DNA of 5,277 bases from Planctomycetaceae bacterium (lineage in GTDB: Bacteria; Planctomycetota; Planctomycetia; Pirellulales; Thermoguttaceae): positions 1 to 5,277 of the forward strand of contig JAISBG010000285.1 in NCBI GenBank assembly GCA_031266315.1. The letters run 5' to 3'. Positions 1 through 4,990 of the stretch are shown in pieces. Every line of letters begins with the position of its first letter. Position 1 is the first letter of the stretch. Below the pieces are notes generated by a model. That model made no database searches. It was not told where the DNA came from and saw nothing but the letters and a program-made list of their open reading frames with translations. The position numbers and the translations under genes are program-made.

Positions 1-459
1 CGGCATATTCTCGGCGAGTCAAGCGAAATCGTGAATCTTAAAACTCACGCGGTTCTTGCGGCTGGATTGACACCTATCGTCTGCGTCGGTGAATTGCTCA
101 AAGAACGTGAAGCCGGAACAACAGAACAAGTTATTCAACGTCAATTTGACGGTTCTTTTTCCGGTGTTACAGCGGATGACCTCAAAAAGTGCGTGATTGC
201 CTACGAACCGGTTTGGGCTATCGGAACCGGTAAAGTCGCCACTCCGGAACAAGCCGAAGATGTTCATGCCGCTATCCGAAAAATGATCGAAAAAAATTAC
301 AACAAAGAAGTTGCCGAAATCGTCCGAATTCAATACGGCGGAAGTGTTAATGACAAAAACGCAAAAGAAATCCTCGCAAAACCCAATGTTGACGGTGCTT
401 TAGTTGGCGGAGCCGCGTTGAAAGTTGACCCGTTTCTGGGGATCATCAAATCCGTTTAA
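1..459 (+). CDS. tpiA: Triosephosphate isomerase, C-terminal part (5' end outside window)
   Basis: Cytosolic glycolytic enzyme interconverting dihydroxyacetone phosphate and glyceraldehyde 3-phosphate. The reading frame is open from the first base, so 152 residues of a protein usually near 250 are visible. The first visible residues (R-H-I-L-G-E) fit just after the conserved GHSERR segment, so the catalytic histidine lies outside the window. Visible landmarks, in window residue numbers: GLTPIVCVGE at 22-31, the catalytic glutamate in AYEP (E69, codon 205-207), flexible loop 6 PVWAIGTGK at 70-78, and the phosphate-binding YGGSV (112-116) and GALVGGAAL (132-140). A GTG at 31 lies inside the conserved region and is not the start. 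The gene ends in TAA and secG follows about 210 bases later on the same strand. Nothing in the visible part looks damaged. The identification is very secure. Confidence 0.97.
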   Translation, partial: RHILGESSEIVNLKTHAVLAAGLTPIVCVGELLKEREAGTTEQVIQRQFDGSFSGVTADDLKKCVIAYEPVWAIGTGKVATPEQAEDVHAAIRKMIEKNYNKEVAEIVRIQYGGSVNDKNAKEILAKPNVDGALVGGAALKVDPFLGIIKSV

Positions 460-460
460 T

Positions 461-478
461 TGTTGTAATATTACTACA
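461..478. repeat. Short interrupted palindrome just after tpiA
   Basis: An 18-base inverted repeat begins two bases after the tpiA stop codon. TGT at 461-463 pairs with ACA at 476-478, and between them lies the perfect 10-base palindrome GTAATATTAC (465-474), with one T/T mismatch in each arm. There is no T-run after it, so it is not a standard intrinsic terminator. It could be a protein-binding site or chance in AT-rich DNA. Confidence 0.3.
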
Positions 479-490
479 GTAGCGGGTTAA

Positions 491-601
491 AATTCTGCCT
501 TTCGGGCAGTGGTTTCGTTGGTTCGTAACCGCAGGTCAAAGACCTGCGGTTATCGAAATTAAGCCCTATCGGGCTACTCGGTGTTTCGGAGCAATCCGAA
601 A
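491..601. repeat. Cluster of four small hairpins in the tpiA-secG spacer
   Basis: Four inverted repeats lie end to end. The first is CTGCC (495-499) with GGCAG (505-509). The second is a perfect 12-bp stem, TAACCGCAGGTC (526-537) with its complement (541-552), around an AAA loop. The third is AGCCC (562-566) with GGGCT (571-575) around TATC. The fourth is TTTCGGA (584-590) with TCCGAAA (595-601) around GCAA. None is followed by a run of T, so an intrinsic terminator is not supported. The series resembles a dispersed intergenic palindromic element or a structured leader RNA. It is G+C richer than the AT-rich sequence between it and secG. The pairing is seen directly; the function is unknown. 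Confidence 0.6.
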
Positions 602-640
602 AATAGTTACTTGGAAAATACCAATACAACCTTAACGCAG

Positions 641-646
641 TATAAT
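641..646 (+). promoter_or_regulatory. Possible -10 box for secG
   Basis: A perfect TATAAT lies 24 bases upstream of the chosen secG ATG, giving a predicted transcript start near 652-654 and a leader of under 20 bases. No good -35 box sits at the usual 16-18 base spacing. The nearest TTG-like hexamer, TTGGAA at 611-616, is 24 bases away and too far. The call therefore rests on the -10 match alone. Confidence 0.25.
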
Positions 647-670
647 TTTTTAATCAATTATTTATCTATT

Positions 671-1117
671 ATGTGGCACACTTTTTGCGCTTTTGTTCTT
701 ATCGTACTTTCGGGTTTTATGATTATCCTAATCCTGATTCAACGGGGAAAAGGAGGAGGTTTAGCAGGTGCGTTTGGCGGCATGGGCGGACAAAGTGCGT
801 TCGGAACCAAAGCCGGTGATACCTTCACAAGAATTACGGTCGTAACTGCAATTATCTGGTTTGTCCTTTGTGTTGTTACTGTCTGGAGTTTGAAACACAG
901 CGGATACAAGGGAATTGGCAGCAGTTTTAGTGAAAATGTTCCTGCCGCAACCGTTCCTGAAAATTCCCAAACATCAGATTCCCACACCCATTCTCATTCG
1001 GACTCCGATTCTCATTCCCATTCGCCGGCATCGGAACCCTCAACACCAACACCAGTTACAACACCGACACCGGTTACTGTACCGGAGCCGACACCGCCCA
1101 AAACACCGGAACAATAA
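671..1117 (+). CDS. secG: Preprotein translocase subunit SecG with long His/Pro-rich tail
   Basis: Small inner-membrane subunit that associates with SecYE and assists SecA-driven protein export. From the ATG at 671 the product is 148 residues. TM1 spans about 3-23. The conserved polar loop follows ([23 protein letters not shown], about 23-45), then the [11 protein letters not shown] segment, and TM2 spans about 55-73. The frame also opens upstream at a GTG (581), but those 30 extra residues are unlike SecG and the GTG lies inside a hairpin, so 671 is preferred. No Shine-Dalgarno sequence is visible. The family is usually about 75-130 residues; here residues 98-148 form a low-complexity tail, with five His in [15 protein letters not shown] (104-118) and then TPTPVT-type repeats. 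By known SecG topology this tail would face the periplasm. The assignment is firm and the role of the tail is unknown. Confidence 0.93.
   Translation: MWHTFCAFVLIVLSGFMIILILIQRGKGGGLAGAFGGMGGQSAFGTKAGDTFTRITVVTAIIWFVLCVVTVWSLKHSGYKGIGSSFSENVPAATVPENSQTSDSHTHSHSDSDSHSHSPASEPSTPTPVTTPTPVTVPEPTPPKTPEQ
984..1111 (+). repeat. Low-complexity coding repeats in the secG 3' end
   Basis: The DNA holds repeated CATTC-type units (about 987-1024, encoding alternating Ser/Asp and His), then imperfect ACACCG/ACACCA-type units (about 1040-1108, encoding Thr-Pro). Such repeats can expand or contract by slippage, so the tail length may vary between strains. Confidence 0.55.
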
Positions 1118-1163
1118 ATTAAAAAATTAAACCCGCTATTGTTCAAAAACAAAAAAACCGTTT

Positions 1164-2066
1164 ATGCTTTTTAGTATGACAGGTTACGGGGTTGCCTTTT
1201 GCCAAGCGGAAGGAATCGCCGTTTCCGTAGAGTTGAAAGCGGTTAATAACCGTTATTTCAAGTTATCGCTCCGAATGTCGGACGGTTACGGTTCTTTGGA
1301 AACAAGAATCGAACCAATGATTCGGAGTTTAATCGAACGCGGAACCGTCAACGCCTCTATTCGTATCCGGCAAGAAAAAAAGACTTCCGACTATAAAATT
1401 TCAGTTCCCGTTTTGTCGTCCTATTTTGAACAGTTGGTCGAACTCGGTTCTAAACTAGGGCAACTCGGTGAACTCCCGTTGCCGTCTCTGGAACGTTTGA
1501 CTCATCTACCGGGTGTTGTAGAAACAGAAATAGATGCAATTCGTTGTGATGAAGAAAACGAAAAAATCTGGAACATTATCGAAAAAACTCTTCGTGAAGC
1601 GTTGGATGCTCTTCAAACAATGCGCCGGGCAGAAGGTATTTCGATGCACAAAGACCTAGACGCTAATATCGCAACACTTTACCAATTGGTTCAGAATGTT
1701 GAACAATTGGCTCCCCGCGTGGTTCCGTTGTATCAACAAAAGTTGCTGGAGCGTATCAGCAAGGTTTTATCGGAACAAGGATTAACACTTAACAATACTG
1801 AATTGTTCCGTGAAATTGCCGTGTATGCGGATCGTTGCGATATTTCCGAAGAAACGGTTCGCTTCCGGTCGCATTTGGCACAATTCACCGACGCAATGGT
1901 CTCGAAAGAAAGTTGCGGACGGAAACTCGATTTTCTGACACAGGAATTGTTACGCGAAACAAACACCATGGGTTCCAAAGCCAACGACGCTGATATTACA
2001 AAAAATGTTGTCGAAATGAAAACCGTTATCGAACGAATCCGCGAAATGGTACAAAATGTCGAATAA
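1164..2066 (+). CDS. yicC: YicC/YloC-family endoribonuclease
   Basis: A 300-residue product of typical family length. Members such as E. coli YicC have been reported as endoribonucleases involved in RNA turnover in the cytosol. The N-terminal YicC domain (about 2-155) opens with SMTGYG (4-9) and VELKAVNNRYF (22-32). The C-terminal DUF1732 domain carries YADRCDISEETVRFRSHL (221-238) and the signature around 252-272 (GRKLDF...QELLRE.NTMGSK), and ends with a helix in RIREMVQNVE. The ATG at 1164 is chosen because family proteins begin a few residues before SMTGYG; the ATG at 1176 would remove those residues. The 46-base gap after secG is A-rich, with no Shine-Dalgarno sequence or terminator, so co-transcription with secG is plausible. 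In many bacteria gmk follows directly; here another gene intervenes. Confidence 0.95.
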   Translation: MLFSMTGYGVAFCQAEGIAVSVELKAVNNRYFKLSLRMSDGYGSLETRIEPMIRSLIERGTVNASIRIRQEKKTSDYKISVPVLSSYFEQLVELGSKLGQLGELPLPSLERLTHLPGVVETEIDAIRCDEENEKIWNIIEKTLREALDALQTMRRAEGISMHKDLDANIATLYQLVQNVEQLAPRVVPLYQQKLLERISKVLSEQGLTLNNTELFREIAVYADRCDISEETVRFRSHLAQFTDAMVSKESCGRKLDFLTQELLRETNTMGSKANDADITKNVVEMKTVIERIREMVQNVE

Positions 2067-2095
2067 CCTCGTCGTGTTACGGGAAAAAGTAAACA

Positions 2096-3676
2096 ATGCA
2101 AAAAGCGGTTGAGTCCGTGAAGTTTTCCAAACCAACGGCAATCAATAAAATCATTCTTGGCGACAACCTCGATATAATGCGAAGGTTGGAAGAGGAAAGT
2201 ATTGATTTTATTTATCTTGACCCGCCTTTTTTCAGTAATAAAAATTATGAGATTATTTGGGGAGACGAAGGCGAAATCCGTAGTTTCAAAGATCGATGGG
2301 CTGGCGGGATTGATCATTATATTACGTGGCTCAAAGAACGTGTTGAGCAGATGTACCGTTTGCTAAAACCGACAGGTTCATTATTTCTGCATTGCGATTG
2401 GCACGCAGACGCTTATATTCGTGTGTTTATTTTGGATAAAATTTTTGGAGAAAAAAACTTTATCAATCAGATTATTTGGCATTATAACACGGGCGGCAAA
2501 GGTAAGAAAAGTTTTTTAAGAAAACACGATACAATATTTTTTTACGCGAAATCGAAGAAATATGTATTCAATCAGGATTTAGTCAAAATTCCCAGAACAG
2601 CCGGAACTGCACATCTCAGACATGGAACAGATGAGAATGGGAGGGAATATTATGAAGATTTTTCACCGAGAAAAAGCGGAAAACAATATCGGTGGTATCT
2701 TGACGAGGGATTAACTCCAATGGATGTTTGGTTAGACATTCAGGCGATCAATCCTTCCGCAAGAGAACGCATTGGTTATCCGACGCAAAAACCGGAAGCA
2801 TTGATGGAACGAATTATCCAGTGTGCGAGCAATGAAGGTGATCTTGTCCTTGATCCATTTCTCGGCGGAGGAACAACGGCAATTGTTGCGGATCGGTTAA
2901 ACCGACGCTGGATCGGTATTGACCAATCCGTGCAAGCAGTAAAAGTAACCGATTTGCGGTTTCAGCAACATCCTGAATATTTCAGTGAATATACTGTTCA
3001 ACTCCATAAATACGATTACGATAAAATTCGGAATGATGATCCGTTTGATTTTCAGACATGGATTGTTCAGCAATACGGTGGAATTCCCAATATCCGTAAA
3101 GTCGGCGATTTGGGAATTGACGGTAAAATGCCGGACGGAACTCCAATACAAGCAAAACGAAGTGAAGATATTGGACGCAATGTTATTGACAACTTTTTGT
3201 CAGCCGCCAAAAGAAGCGACAGCAAACTTTTTGCCGGAAACCAAAAAGCCGGACGACCTATTGGTATTATTATTGCCTTCTCTTTTGGAAAAGGAGCCAT
3301 TCAAGAAGCGGCACGTCTTAAATTGAGTGACAATATTATCCTTAAACTCGTACCGGTTGACGAGATTGTTCCGCTGGCAAAGAAACCGGCGATTTCCGTA
3401 ACTGTTAAAGAAGTTTCCCGAAACAGTACGGAACGGAATATTGAGTTTACGGCAACAGCAAACAGTGATGCCGGAGTTGAGTTTTATTCGTGGGATTTTT
3501 CGTACAATGAAAAAATGTTTAAGCCTGATATTTTGCGGGATACTGAAGGACAAATACGTTATCAATTTAAGCCCGGTTCCTATCGTATTGCCGTAAAGGT
3601 GATCGACAACGAAGGACTCGAAGGTTTGGAAGTTTTTACATTGACGCTTAACGGGAAAATTAAACGAACAAAATAA
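2096..3676 (+). CDS. Beta-class DNA methyltransferase fused to Mrr-like nuclease and PKD-like domain
   Basis: A 526-residue protein with three apparent parts. (1) Residues about 15-290 form a DNA amino-methyltransferase. Catalytic motif IV LDPPF is at 41-45, a likely target-recognition region at about 130-225, motif X-like GYPTQKPEALMERII at 227-241, and the SAM-binding motif I DPFLGGGTT at 253-261. Motif IV before motif I marks the beta class; DPPF suggests N6-adenine methylation. (2) Residues about 317-425 resemble an Mrr-type PD-(D/E)XK nuclease: GDLGIDG (337-343), then IQAKRS (351-356) with the Q-x-K triad form, then GRNVIDNF (360-367). (3) Residues about 432-520 look like a PKD/Ig-type beta-sandwich: FYSWDF (463-468), FKPGSYRIAVKVIDNEG (491-507). 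It starts 29 bases after yicC, so co-transcription is likely. It could be a one-protein restriction-modification enzyme. The methylase part is firm, the nuclease part likely, and the PKD call moderate. The specificity is unknown. Confidence 0.9.
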   Translation: MQKAVESVKFSKPTAINKIILGDNLDIMRRLEEESIDFIYLDPPFFSNKNYEIIWGDEGEIRSFKDRWAGGIDHYITWLKERVEQMYRLLKPTGSLFLHCDWHADAYIRVFILDKIFGEKNFINQIIWHYNTGGKGKKSFLRKHDTIFFYAKSKKYVFNQDLVKIPRTAGTAHLRHGTDENGREYYEDFSPRKSGKQYRWYLDEGLTPMDVWLDIQAINPSARERIGYPTQKPEALMERIIQCASNEGDLVLDPFLGGGTTAIVADRLNRRWIGIDQSVQAVKVTDLRFQQHPEYFSEYTVQLHKYDYDKIRNDDPFDFQTWIVQQYGGIPNIRKVGDLGIDGKMPDGTPIQAKRSEDIGRNVIDNFLSAAKRSDSKLFAGNQKAGRPIGIIIAFSFGKGAIQEAARLKLSDNIILKLVPVDEIVPLAKKPAISVTVKEVSRNSTERNIEFTATANSDAGVEFYSWDFSYNEKMFKPDILRDTEGQIRYQFKPGSYRIAVKVIDNEGLEGLEVFTLTLNGKIKRTK

Positions 3677-3681
3677 AAAAT

Positions 3682-3710
3682 TTGTTATATTTCAGTGGAA
3701 TTTTCATGAT
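3682..3710 (+). promoter_or_regulatory. Weak possible promoter for gmk
   Basis: TTGTTA (3682-3687) and CATGAT (3705-3710) are 17 bases apart, each matching four of six sigma70 consensus bases. This would start transcription near 3717, after the methyltransferase stop codon and before the gmk start. It could let gmk and rpoZ be expressed independently of the accessory gene. The matches are weak, and AT-rich spacers produce such pairs by chance. Confidence 0.22.
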
Positions 3711-3732
3711 ATTGTCCTTTTGCGGTAACAGC

Positions 3733-3768
3733 ATGGATAAGAAACGAGAGAGAAGACAACGTAAATGA
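3733..3768 (+). CDS. Possible 11-residue basic leader peptide overlapping the gmk start
   Basis: A short frame encodes MDKKRERRQRK and ends in a TGA (3766-3768) embedded in the ATGATG that carries the two possible gmk start codons. This stop/start overlap is the arrangement expected for translational coupling. The peptide is extremely basic (8 of 11 residues are Lys or Arg), though A/G-rich DNA before a start codon gives Lys/Arg codons by chance. There is no clear ribosome-binding site. It is listed as a possibility only. Confidence 0.2.
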   Translation: MDKKRERRQRK

Positions 3769-4331
3769 TGAAACCGAAATTATTAGTTGTTTCCGGTCCT
3801 TCGGGAGTTGGTAAGGGGACGCTTTTGAAGCGGGTGTTTGCGGAGAGCGGGCTTCCGCTAACGATGAGCGTGTCCGCAACAACCCGTAAACCAAGACCCG
3901 GTGAAATTGACGGCGTTCACTATCAATTTCTGAGTACGGACGAATTTGAAACCAAACGAAATACGGGCGAATTTCTCGAATGTTTTGAAGTTTTCGGAAA
4001 AGGGACATGGTATGGAACACTTCGCCGTACTGTTGAACAAGGACTTTCGGCGGGAAATTGGGTTGTTTTGGAAATCGACATCAAAGGAGCCAATGCTGTT
4101 AAAAAACAGTTTCCCGATGCCGTTTTACTATTTATTGAACCGAAAAATATTGAAGTTTTGAAAGAACGTTTACTTGGTCGCGGTACGGAAACCGAAGAAG
4201 CCATGCAGCGGCGGTTGGCAACCGCTCTGGAAGAACTCGAACATGCTCCTGAATTTGAACACCGAATTGTCAATGACGATTTAGGGGTTGCTGTAAAACA
4301 GTTTATTGATATTATTAAATCAAAAGCGTAG
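3765..4331 (+). CDS. gmk: Guanylate kinase
   Basis: Cytosolic enzyme phosphorylating GMP to GDP with ATP, required for GTP and dGTP supply. The product is 188 residues, close to the usual 200. Walker A P-loop SGPSGVGKGT is at 10-19. The GMP-binding segment SATTRKPRPGEIDGVHYQF (37-55) holds the expected Ser37, Arg41, Arg44 and Tyr53. EFLECFEVFGKGTWYGT (69-85) replaces the common EVHGNYYGT with a two-residue-longer form that I associate with planctomycetes. VLEIDIKGA and the Arg-rich lid RLLGRGTETEEAMQRRL follow. Two adjacent ATGs (3765 and 3768) are equally good starts and differ by one Met. No strong Shine-Dalgarno sequence is visible; GAGAGAAG (3745-3752) is the nearest purine run. rpoZ follows 70 bases later, the order seen in many bacteria. 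Confidence 0.96.
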   Translation: MMKPKLLVVSGPSGVGKGTLLKRVFAESGLPLTMSVSATTRKPRPGEIDGVHYQFLSTDEFETKRNTGEFLECFEVFGKGTWYGTLRRTVEQGLSAGNWVVLEIDIKGANAVKKQFPDAVLLFIEPKNIEVLKERLLGRGTETEEAMQRRLATALEELEHAPEFEHRIVNDDLGVAVKQFIDIIKSKA

Positions 4332-4401
4332 AATTGCGAATAACCTTTTGTTTTTCTCACCGGTTTACCCGTTTCACCCTTTTTTTATTTATTTACCTAA
4401 A

Positions 4402-4692
4402 ATGATTGAAGAACTCAAAGATGAACAATTGATTGCCAAAGTCGGTGGTCGATTCAAACTTTCCGCTTTAATTCAAAAACGTCTTGTTACTTTGAATAAA
4501 GGTTCCCGTTCACCGGTTGATATGGAAAGATATTCCATCAGAGACGGTTCCTCCACCAAAGACAAGTTGAATATTGTCATCCGTGAAATCCTGCAAGATA
4601 AAATTTATCTTGATATGATAGAAAAAAAACGCGGACATTTCGAAGGCAATGTGGACATGGTACTCGACTCCGAATTTACCGACGGATTTTGA
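4402..4692 (+). CDS. rpoZ: DNA-directed RNA polymerase omega subunit (RpoZ-like)
   Basis: Small subunit that binds the beta-prime subunit and helps assemble and stabilise RNA polymerase. From the ATG at 4402 the product is 96 residues, a normal omega length. The core omega features are in the first 70 residues: a short acidic helix (EELKDEQ), KVGGRFKLSALIQKRL (13-28, matching the omega pattern of a charged residue, then RF.L...I..R), NKGSRSPVD (32-40), and the helix LNIVIREILQDKIYLD (56-71). The tail (72-96) is charged and ends in acidic VLDSEFTDGF. An upstream in-frame TTG (4306) would add 32 hydrophobic residues overlapping gmk and is rejected. The call rests on motif resemblance and on the conserved position after gmk. 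The leader (about 4350-4395) is pyrimidine-rich with no Shine-Dalgarno sequence. Confidence 0.85.
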   Translation: MIEELKDEQLIAKVGGRFKLSALIQKRLVTLNKGSRSPVDMERYSIRDGSSTKDKLNIVIREILQDKIYLDMIEKKRGHFEGNVDMVLDSEFTDGF

Positions 4693-4707
4693 GTAACATG
4701 TTTCCTA

Positions 4708-4845
4708 ATGTTTACGAATTGGTGTGAAACTTTTATTTAATGGTTTGATTGGGATAATTTGTTAGTAGGTTGATCCGGACAGGTAATTAATTGTCTATCT
4801 GGATTGACTCCAACAAACCTCATATTCACATCAATTCGTGAACGT
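4708..4845 (+). ncRNA. Candidate structured RNA downstream of rpoZ
   Basis: The 138 bases fold into one long imperfect hairpin. The outer stem pairs 4708-4728 with 4825-4845: 21 consecutive pairs, three of them G.U (4709.4844, 4713.4840, 4722.4831). The inner stem pairs 4768-4786 with 4791-4809: 18 pairs plus one mismatch (C4780 x A4797), six of them G.U, closed by a TTAA loop. Between them lies an asymmetric bubble that can form either of two competing 6-bp helices, GGTTTG (4742-4747) with CAAACC (4814-4819), or TTTGTT (4758-4763) with AACAAA (4812-4817). The bias to G.U on the plus strand suggests a plus-strand transcript. A weak -10-like TAACAT (4694-4699) would start RNA near 4706. The overall shape recalls 6S RNA but is shorter, and I cannot assign a family. 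A hairpin-type miniature transposon is the main alternative. Confidence 0.5.
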
Positions 4846-4874
4846 AAAGAAAAAATAAAAAATATGTTCCCCCT

Positions 4875-4902
4875 TTGATTGAAGCTTTTCTGTTTGTATA
4901 AT
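4875..4902 (+). promoter_or_regulatory. Sigma70-like promoter for the exported-protein gene
   Basis: TTGATT (4875-4880) and a perfect TATAAT (4897-4902) are separated by 16 bases, with TG directly before the -10 box. The predicted start is near 4909, leaving a leader of about 80 bases before the ATG at 4991. This is the best promoter match in the window and marks a new transcription unit after the rpoZ cluster. Confidence 0.5.
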
Positions 4903-4909
4903 TGAAAGT

Positions 4910-4929
4910 ATTCAAAATGGATTTTGAAT
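4910..4929. promoter_or_regulatory. Palindrome at predicted start site, candidate operator
   Basis: A perfect 9-bp inverted repeat, ATTCAAAAT (4910-4918) and ATTTTGAAT (4921-4929), is separated by GG. It begins at the predicted transcription start of the preceding promoter, where a bound repressor would block initiation. An overlapping smaller repeat, TTGAA (4902-4906) with TTCAA (4911-4915), reuses the left arm. The symmetry is seen directly and the operator role is inferred. As RNA it could also form a 5' hairpin on the transcript. Confidence 0.35.
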
Positions 4930-4990
4930 TATTAGCATGGATGTTGACGAAGTATTTCGGATTCAACGTAGAAACAGCACCTTTTAAGCC

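Noticed and set aside
526..552. Perfect 12-bp hairpin as an intrinsic terminator for tpiA
   Set aside because: The stem is strong, but the following bases (TCGAAATTAAG) contain no run of T, so it does not fit a Rho-independent terminator.
581..670. N-terminal extension of SecG from the GTG at 581
   Set aside because: The 30 residues are polar and unlike SecG, the GTG lies inside a hairpin, and the ATG at 671 directly precedes the first membrane helix, with a -10 box just upstream.
915..1130. Plus-strand 71-residue His/Arg/Pro-rich frame
   Set aside because: It is a +1-frame reading of the repetitive secG tail, and its odd composition follows from the CATTC and ACACCG repeats.
1733..2317. 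194-residue minus-strand open frame
   Set aside because: It is antisense to the 3' end of yicC and the start of the methyltransferase, both with clear family motifs, and its translation resembles no protein I know.
3923..4360. 145-residue minus-strand open frame
   Set aside because: It is the antisense shadow of gmk, with Ser/Arg-rich composition typical of a reversed coding strand.
4306..4401. Upstream TTG start extending rpoZ by 32 residues
   Set aside because: It overlaps gmk, adds a hydrophobic stretch not found in omega subunits, and comes from a pyrimidine-rich leader.
4690..4860. The large hairpin as a tRNA or an intrinsic terminator
   Set aside because: There is no cloverleaf, TpsiC-like arm or CCA end, and the sequence after the stem is A-rich with no T-run.
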